A stretch of DNA of 64,000 nt from Pseudomonas saponiphila. Lineage in GTDB: Bacteria > Pseudomonadota > Gammaproteobacteria > Pseudomonadales > Pseudomonadaceae. Shown in pieces: positions 57,427 to 64,000 of this stretch (position 1 is the stretch's first letter; the number at the start of each line of letters is the position of its first letter). The stretch is taken from NCBI RefSeq assembly GCF_900105185.1, contig NZ_FNTJ01000001.1, positions 3,430,501 through 3,494,500 of the forward strand, given 5' to 3'. The notes beneath the pieces are model-generated. The model ran no database searches and was not told the origin of the DNA. It saw nothing but the letters and a program-made list of their open reading frames with translations. Made by a program: the position numbers and the translations under genes.

Positions 57427-57778
57427 TCACTCTTTTGGTTTTAGCTGTATAAAGAAAGGCATTTCTTTTTCGGGATGGCCATGCCCATCTGGAGCACGAG
57501 GCACAATTTCGCCGTCACTACAATAGCCACCAAGTACCGCCATCTGTCCTACGAGTGCATACATCTGCTGTGTAATTAATCGCTCCTCTTTCGATCTGTC
57601 GTCAGTAAAGCAATCGGCGGTCGAAGGTTTTAGACCTATATCTAAAGAAGGTGGAGTGTGCGGGTTGCTACATGTCGAGTTGAGCATATTTTGAGTTAAC
57701 CCCAACGCCCCCTTAAAGTTTGCACCTGAGACATTAGCTTTCTCCAGTTTGGTATCGTAAAGTTTTGAACCAGAAAGG
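57427..57778 (-). pseudogene. 3' fragment of the DUF4297-like/pentapeptide-repeat gene
   Basis: Read in the frame of the 59344-60746 part, this piece continues the pentapeptide repeats (LSGSKLYDTKLEKANVSGANF) and then a tail with cysteines and GQMAVLGGYCSDGEIV, ending at the 57427 stop. It was cut off by the IS1380-family insertion at 57783-59343. Confidence 0.85.
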
Positions 57779-57782
57779 TTAG

Positions 57783-59343
57783 CCCGGATTTCTCATGAGG
57801 CCGGCAGGCGTGGCCGGTGAAGCCTCGGTGTATCAACAACCTGCCTTCCACCGCTAAAAATTGATCGTTTTTTATTCAATTCCCGCGTATGGGGCGCACT
57901 GCCCCCTTTCCCCCATTGAGCCGGGCCGGGGGCGCCCGCCTGTTCAGGTCGGCTTGAGGCGGGCAACCAGCCCCGCAAAGAGTTCCTGATGCGGATAGGC
58001 CTCGCTGATCAGCACGCGGATGCGCCGGCTGTTGCGAATGATCACCGCACCGATCTTGAGCAGTTTCAAGCGCAGGTTATGGATGCTCATGCGCGCCAAT
58101 GCGGTGCCCTGGAGATGATCGCGTAGCCGTTCGAACAGCACATAGGCAAAGGCCGACAGCATCAGCCGCCACTGGTTGGTCCACCAGCGTGGGCTGGAGG
58201 TGCGGTCGGCGAACAGATCCAACTGTTGGTCCTTGATCCGATTCTCCATGTCGCCACGGCCGCAGTAGTCTTCGTAGTACTGCTGGGCAGCATCCTCGGC
58301 AAAGCGGGACACGACGATGAAGCGTGGATTGGCACCCTGCTCGCCATGTTCCAGGCGCGACACGACCAGGCGGCGCCTACGCCAACTACCGGCCTGATAG
58401 AGGAAGCGATACACGCCGGACATCTTCTGCCCGGTTTCTTGGTAGGCCTCGGCGACAGCTTGCATGGCCGGCGCCGCCATCCGCTGCAGGCGGGTGTTGC
58501 GGGCCAGACCCACCACATAATCCACCTGCTTGCGGTCACACCAGTCGAGCATGCGATGTCGGCAAAAACCGCCGTCACCGCGGAACACGATGCGGGTCTC
58601 TGGCCAGAAGCGGCGAATGAACTTGACCAGCAGTGCCAGGATGGCCCAACTGTGTCGGGCGCCATCGATGTTGCTCGGGCGCAAATAGCTCACCAGCAGA
58701 TGGCGACCACAGAACACATAGAGCGGCAGGAAGCAGTAATGGTCGTAATAGCCATGGAAGAAGCGCCCTTCCTGATCACCATGCACCGGCACATCGGTCG
58801 CATCGAAGTCGAGCACGATCTCAGCCGGCGCCTGGTCATGCTGGGCGATGAAGTGCTCCCACAGCAGGCGATGGGCTTGCACCACCGTTTCGCGATCGGC
58901 TTGCTGTTCCAGGCGCCCCAGAGTGGATTTGCCGGCCAGCGGTTGCAGGCGGTTGACCGCAGTCTGCAGCGCGTAGTCATGGCGCAGGCCGTCATGATCG
59001 TTGAGATCCTCGTAGCCGGCGGCCAGTGCATAGATACGCTGGGCGAGCAGTGTCTGCAGTCCATGCTGGACACGCCCAGGATCACGCCGATCGGGAACGA
59101 TTTTGGCCAGGCGGCGGGTCAAGCCATGTTGCCGGTCGACCTCGCGCAGCAGCAACAAGCCCGCATCCGAGGTGATGTGACCACCGGTGAAAGAGGCCTC
59201 GACGAGGCGGCGAGAGAGGGGTGAAAAGTGGAGTTTTTCTGGTAGCATTTTGTGCGCGGCTGAAGACTTATGGGGCTTTGTTTGGCGACAAGAATCATAA
59301 GGCTTTCAGCCGTTTTTGTTTATGCGGTCATGAGAAATCCGGG
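57783..59343 (-). mobile_element. IS1380-family insertion sequence
   Basis: The 1,561-bp element has identical 16-bp terminal inverted repeats (CCCGGATTTCTCATGA) and is flanked by a 4-bp target duplication, TTAG (57779-57782 and 59344-59347). It carries one transposase gene and is more GC-rich than its surroundings. It appears intact and recent. It splits a DUF4297-like gene. Confidence 0.96.
57944..59248 (-). CDS. IS1380-family transposase
   Basis: The 434-residue product is a DDE transposase: the N-terminal SPLSRRLVEASFTGGHITSDAG pattern, DFDATDVPVHG (first Asp, about 147), FRGDGGFCR (second Asp, about 223) and a later acidic region (YCGRGDMENRIKDQQLD, about 330) with the catalytic Glu. 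Length and layout are normal, so it is probably active. Confidence 0.95.
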   Translation of the reverse strand: MLPEKLHFSPLSRRLVEASFTGGHITSDAGLLLLREVDRQHGLTRRLAKIVPDRRDPGRVQHGLQTLLAQRIYALAAGYEDLNDHDGLRHDYALQTAVNRLQPLAGKSTLGRLEQQADRETVVQAHRLLWEHFIAQHDQAPAEIVLDFDATDVPVHGDQEGRFFHGYYDHYCFLPLYVFCGRHLLVSYLRPSNIDGARHSWAILALLVKFIRRFWPETRIVFRGDGGFCRHRMLDWCDRKQVDYVVGLARNTRLQRMAAPAMQAVAEAYQETGQKMSGVYRFLYQAGSWRRRRLVVSRLEHGEQGANPRFIVVSRFAEDAAQQYYEDYCGRGDMENRIKDQQLDLFADRTSSPRWWTNQWRLMLSAFAYVLFERLRDHLQGTALARMSIHNLRLKLLKIGAVIIRNSRRIRVLISEAYPHQELFAGLVARLKPT

Positions 59344-60746
59344 TTAGCATCTTTAAGCTCTGTAAACGTTAGGTCAGCATTTGAAAGGTCAGACTGTGAA
59401 AAATCTGATCGTGAGAGGTCTGATCCATTTAGCGTGGTATTCTTAAAGCTTGCCCATCTAACAATTGAGTCAGAGAAATCCGTATAAAGCATATTGGATC
59501 GGTCGAATATTGAACTATCGGCTGTAACCCTTGCGTATGAGGATGCATTTAGTTCGCTTTGAGTAAAGTTGGCCATATATAACTGTGACTCAATAAACTT
59601 AGCACCCGTACCTCTGATCCACTGCCCATTCATTCGGCTTAGATTCAGCTTTGACAAGTCTTGGCATCGGAGAGCTGCCCCCTCTAAATTCACACTATCG
59701 AGAGGCAGCTTCGCCGCCCGTATCGCAGAGATAGACTCGGGAAACGTAGGAGGGAGCGGTGCATTTCTTGCGGAGTGAACTACCCTGACTGACTTTTCCA
59801 GCAATGCCTCTGCTTCTGGCTTATAAAAATACAAACCGCTCAGTGCGGTGCATCCTATTATTGTCGCTACAATCCCACCAGATTTAAGACGATATTTTTT
59901 TCTGTCCAACCTTAGTTCTGCATCAAGCATTGCTTTAGCAGCTGAAACAGTGACGCATTTATTTTCGATCAGTCGCGAGGGTACGCCGGCTTTCGAGATA
60001 ATGGATGTAAAAATATCCACCCCAGGCAAATCTAAAGTGCTGGCTTTTTCAACCTTCTGAAAAATCATGCTGCTTAAGTTGTGCAGTTTGGATACCGATA
60101 GCTTTTGTAGATCAGGGAGCGAGAAAAAGTCAGTTGCTAACCCTTCTCGAAAATCCTCTAAGCTTCTGCCTTTGATGAACTCCAACTTAAAGATTATGCT
60201 AGTTGTGATTTTTGTCGATTGACCTATGGATGCAGATAGCTTGCTCAACTCTTCAAGATATTTAGACTCCAAAGGGACGTGAGCTGAGTTTGTAATTGCT
60301 TCTTTCAACGACAACAAGCTAATTTGTTGCCTTGAGCTATTTTTAGTTAACTCAGAAGGGAGGTAGGGCAATGCATTTGAATATATAAAATAATTATCTA
60401 TTTCGCTTCCCTGGCTATTCTCCAGGCGTCCAAACTTTTTAATAGCCTTGACAATCTCCTTGTCTCTCAACACCCATTTTTTAGTGGACTCCCTAGTTTT
60501 TACTTGAAAAACATCAAATCTCCCATTGTACTTTACACCCAGTATGTCGTCATGATATTCAAACCAAAATTCTTTGTAGGTTTTTCTTTTTATTGCCTCA
60601 CAAATCAGCGTGACTCCGACCGCACTTTGATATGCATAGGCTCTGCGTACTTCGGGTGCGATATCCATCGAAAGCGATGGGTCCAATCCAAGTGCCACAA
60701 CGCTTTCTTTTAAACTATCCTGTGACTTCAATTCGTGCTCTCCCAT
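59344..60746 (-). pseudogene. 5' part of a DUF4297-like nuclease, transmembrane, pentapeptide-repeat gene, split by an IS
   Basis: From ATG 60746 (a TTG at 60755 is possible) 472 codons are readable to a stop inside the IS end (NPDFS, TGA). Residues 37-83 carry the DUF4297/Cap4-like pattern (YAYQSAVGVTLICEA, EYHDDILG, DVFQVKTRE), consistent with a PD-(D/E)xK nuclease core. A helix at about 290-308 (GGIVATIIGCTALSGLYFY) follows, then pentapeptide repeats from about 350. Removing the IS and one TTAG copy joins it in frame with 57427-57778 for a 584-residue protein. DUF4297 nucleases act in anti-phage systems. Confidence 0.8.
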
Positions 60747-61370
60747 AATGATCAAAGTCTGGGGGCACTACGAGCTCATTTCAAGTCGCTTCTGCTGAAA
60801 ATCGTCAAAAATGGCATAGTTTTGAGCCTCCAAAGGTATTTCTTGAAGGCCGAGATAGTAATAGCAGGCTACCCAAGGAATGAGTCAAAGCGATCCGCAA
60901 CGACGAGAGCCTCCGTTGAAAAACGCGGTCTGCAAGGGCTCCCAAATCAGTAGTGAATAGGCTCTAATTTCGTAAAAATCTTAGATAACTACTCGTGGCC
61001 GTTTGCAGTCCTCCCTCAGAGGCAGCTTTGGGCCTAAAGCATGGTCAGCGTTGCGTTGTCTCAACGCAAACTTCAATTCCCACACGTCCACGAAGCTCCA
61101 CTTGAAATTTAACTGACCAAGCTACACGCTCAGCTTCACTTTTATTTATACGCAGAGATGTTAGCCAGTTTCATATCCGGCATGTCCGCGCATCGTCTCG
61201 CTGGCAGAGTTGCCGCACTAGGTGCACCGACTCGCAGCAGGTGGTGTGCAGAAAACTTATAAGCCGCTGATTTTATTTATGAATATCCTTTCAAAAATTA
61301 AGGTATTGCACTCCATGCTGGCAAATGGCAATTTCTCATTCGGATCAGGCCATCACCGAATGGAAACAAC
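60747..61370. other. 624-bp divergent intergenic region
   Basis: No convincing gene is seen. It separates the DUF4297-like gene from the TIGR04141-like gene and so should hold both promoters. A perfect 8-bp hairpin (TTGCGTTG, TCT, CAACGCAA, 61051-61069) is a possible operator or transcript structure. Confidence 0.4.
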
Positions 61371-62981
61371 ATGCCAAACACTTATAATATTTACAAAATT
61401 AAACACCACAAGGTAAAAGAACTAAAGGAAAAGCTTAAGTCCGTAGGCTTGGTAGAGCAGAAGACCCTTCCCATCTCGAATTACTCGAAGACTTTTTACT
61501 TTTCAGAAAACATTAGAGGAAATGATGTTTGGTGGTGGGAAACATACAGAGAATTCTTTAATGACAATGTAAAAGAACCCAAGAATACTTTTAACTTTGG
61601 TGTGTTGCTATGCCAAAGTCTAAAAAACGAAGAGCAAATATATGCGGTGAGCCTGGGGAAGGCTCACTTTTATCTCTCCAAATTTATTTACCTCGATTTC
61701 GGGATCGATCTTGCGATACGCGTTGCAGACGAAAACTCAATACTGCTAAAAAAAAGCCGCTACTTCACGGGCACAAAGAGGCAAGACGTGTCCTCCTATC
61801 AACACTTCCAGACAGATAGCTATGAAGCAGGTGAATCGGTCGACCACTTAAAGCTCAAGGCCGCTAACAAGGAAATATGGGGTGAGCGCAACATAATTTT
61901 TGCCGACTCCATTCAAATGGATATGGACAAACAACCTTTAGAATTGTCCGCAATTTTCCAACAGATTGATGAAAGTTTCCGTGGTGAAAAAATCATCAAC
62001 TTGCCTAAACTTGAGTCAGTAGGTGCCGAAGCAGCAGGTGAACTTGACAAACTATTGCTCGATCACCTCAAAAATGCAAACGGTCAGGTTTTGATCGAAG
62101 AATTTCAGGTACACGGGATAGCCATATGCTTTAGCTTCCATGATTACGATTATGAAATTAAGGCAAAAGTAGACAAGGGCAATCATCGCAAGGCTTTGGG
62201 CAATACCATCGACATTCAGTCTATCTCGGACTTCCTGGGCGACCACTCCGACATCACTGACATTAACAACGTTACTGTTCAATTCAAAAGCGAAGATACG
62301 GGCCGATTCACACGAACCCTGAAGGAAATTCTTGACTGCCCAATCGAATACGAAGAGCAACAATATTTCCTAAAGAATGGTGAATGGTTTCTCTTTAATC
62401 AAACATTCATGAGCTACCTGAAGCGATCACTAGACGGTATTGAAATCAAACTGGAAGAGCCACTGGTTGAATCTGCATTCATTGCTTGGCAAACAGAGAA
62501 ACGAAAAAATGCTAAACCAAACGACGACAAAATTGATTATCGAGAGGCGTATTTTAGTCAGAAAGTATGTAAAGAACGGGGATACCAGCCTCTAGACCGG
62601 GTCCTAACAAATATTAAATCACTCGAACAAAAAAGACGAAGCTATCAAGTAGAAGTTGCCGATATCTATAACGACGGAGAAATCATATCGGTAAAAATAT
62701 CAAAGAAAAAACCATAACTAATCTACAATATCGAGCAATCCCGAGATGCCATCACACTGATAAAAAACAAGACAATAAAGTTTGATAGCGAACTTCATGG
62801 CGCAGCCCTTTGGTTCGTATTTGAAGAGGATGTAGAAAAAATAACTGATGTTAACTCCATTCAATTCCTTCTGGCAGTAGAATCCTGGCACAAGTTAGTT
62901 AGAAACTATGGACTCACCCCTAGAATTTATATATCCAAGCACGAAAGAGACATTAAAAAAGAAGGGAAGAAAAAAGCGTAA
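61371..62981 (+). pseudogene. TIGR04141-like (DUF6119) protein gene with in-frame stop
   Basis: ATG 61371 has GGAAA upstream. The first 448 codons resemble the sporadically distributed TIGR04141/DUF6119 family (YNIYKIKHHKVKELKEKL start, DFGIDLAIRVAD, FADSIQMD). A TAA at 62715-62717 ends the frame, but the same frame stays open for 87 more codons (LIYNIEQSRDAITLIKNK, then FVFEEDVEKI, to TAA 62981), which look like the expected C-terminus. The likely cause is a single nonsense substitution; a 448-residue product may still be made. The family is found in defence islands; its biochemical role is unknown. Confidence 0.75.
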
Positions 62982-63173
62982 AACTCAATAATAATTTTAG
63001 AAGCCTACTCAATATTTTAAGCGCTACCACGCTCAACGCATTGACTCATCAAGCGACTCAGCTTTTGAAGTTATTAGTAAGTTACGGTTTTGTGCAGGTG
63101 ATCAGATTCAACAACGGGGCGTAGTGTTTCTTGAAAACATCCAGTAGCAAGTAATTCGTACGGAACAATACAA

Positions 63174-64000
63174 ATGACTGCCGAGCTCACCTATACTGCG
63201 ACTTGTCGCAACAATCATTTATTTATATTGGACGGTCTAACCGATGGCGAGAGTCAGACGGGGCGTCGGCTGCACGAAGATGTTACTGACTTCGCAAATA
63301 GTATCGGTCGACATAACTACTGCACGCGGCATGTAATAAAAAACAGAAACATGCTTGTAGCTGTTTTGAAGGCCATAGAAACCGAGTGCAAAGCAAGTGT
63401 ATTGTTTCCGGCACTGCACTTTGAGTGTCATGGAGACGGGGAGAAAGGATTATGGCTTGCGGCCAGCAACGAATATATATCGTGGCAAGACTTGGCAATC
63501 CTCATTACTCCAGTAAACGCAGCCACACGCAACAATGTCTCCGTGATACTTGCCTCTTGCGAAAGTTTTAAACTATGCGAATCGGTAGATATCAAATCGC
63601 CCTGTCCATTCCACTTCATGATTGCTCCAAATCAGAAGATTGAAGCTGGAGCAACACAAGACTCACTTTTGCCATTCTACAAAGAGGTTATTTTAACCGG
63701 GGAGTTCAACAAAGCCCTTGCATACTTGGATGCAAAATTTATGTATTTCATCGCTGGCGAGTGGTTTTATACGCGAATAGCTAGCTTCTACAGCAATCAT
63801 TATAGCGCGAAGGACAAACAAGAAATCATGAAACAGATGATTGATGCTGAAGTCGCGAAGGCAGGCTACTCAAATCGTCAGTTGATAAGATCAATCAGGC
63901 CGAAGGTGAAAAAGTTTTTATCCGATCAAAAGGAGTTTTACCAAGCAGTAGAAAGTCAGTTTCTTCATGGGAGCACGAATGTGCCTTATGCCGATCTAAA
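63174..64000 (+). CDS. Caspase/CHAT-like cysteine protease domain protein (partial, runs off the window)
   Basis: ATG 63174 follows an in-frame stop at 63132 and a GGAACAATACAA stretch; the frame is open to the window end (275 codons). Residues about 78-135 show the clan CD pattern: LHFECHGDGEKG (His in HG) and, after a strand-helix stretch, VILASCESF (Cys). PFHFMIAPNQKIEAG then follows, resembling the region after the catalytic Cys in CHAT/C14-like proteins. The C-terminal domains are not visible. It lies 192 bases after the TIGR04141-like gene on the same strand. A protease role is inferred from motif order alone. Confidence 0.65.
   Translation, partial: MTAELTYTATCRNNHLFILDGLTDGESQTGRRLHEDVTDFANSIGRHNYCTRHVIKNRNMLVAVLKAIETECKASVLFPALHFECHGDGEKGLWLAASNEYISWQDLAILITPVNAATRNNVSVILASCESFKLCESVDIKSPCPFHFMIAPNQKIEAGATQDSLLPFYKEVILTGEFNKALAYLDAKFMYFIAGEWFYTRIASFYSNHYSAKDKQEIMKQMIDAEVAKAGYSNRQLIRSIRPKVKKFLSDQKEFYQAVESQFLHGSTNVPYADL

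Noticed and set aside
60735..60953. A 72-codon plus-strand frame upstream of the TIGR04141-like gene
   Set aside because: It overlaps the start of the DUF4297-like gene, lacks a domain, and has ordinary length for chance in this composition.

Overview
The window is chromosomal DNA of a Pseudomonas, most likely of the P. fluorescens group (P. protegens/P. chlororaphis-like). The evidence is the GC-rich coding sequence, the many REP/REPIN palindromes ending in GTAGGAGC(C/T)GGCTTGCC, a dispersed kilobase repeat typical of these genomes, and gene clusters familiar from Pseudomonas. No rRNA, tRNA or CRISPR was seen. Identifications rest on reading the sequence; no database was searched.

Region 1 (1-17.8 kb) is a phosphate-starvation secretion locus matching the P. 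aeruginosa vre-hxc-lapA-pdtA region. From the left it holds the 5' part of a two-partner-secretion exoprotein (pdtA-like), a DING phosphate-binding protein, a complete Hxc-type type II secretion system (hxcS, R, Q, Z, Y, X, T, then V, P, U, W), and the cell-surface-signalling regulators vreR, vreI and vreA. A 29-bp composite motif recurs with identical internal spacing upstream of the DING gene and of hxcT, and a weaker version lies upstream of vreA. It is a candidate shared PhoB/sigma-VreI promoter.

Region 2 (17.8-51.9 kb) is core genome: a small exported protein, a GT-C-like membrane protein, a META/DUF4377 lipoprotein, the 180-kDa NAD-glutamate dehydrogenase gdhB, a MoxR-Bat operon, sbcD-sbcC-GST, an amino-acid permease with a short leader ORF, a kinase/binding-protein/response-regulator operon, and a small catabolic cluster (TetR, class II aldolase, polyamine-type binding protein, flavin oxidoreductase, XRE-cupin regulator).

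Region 3 (51.9 kb to the end) is a visibly AT-richer accessory island. It begins at the 3' end of the XRE-cupin gene, which is repeated as a frameshifted copy 4.9 kb later. Between the copies are a lipoprotein, an OLD-like ATPase with a TOPRIM-like C-terminus, a Sel1-like exported protein and a SUKH immunity protein with no toxin. Beyond are an IS630 transposase relic and an intact IS1380-family element (16-bp inverted repeats, TTAG duplication) that splits a DUF4297-like nuclease/membrane/pentapeptide-repeat gene; removing the IS restores one 584-codon frame. Divergent from it is a TIGR04141-like gene with an in-frame stop, followed by a gene running off the window whose product has a caspase/CHAT-like His...Cys signature. 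The likeliest new biology is this right-hand cluster (57.4-64 kb), which looks like a partly decayed anti-phage or conflict locus.
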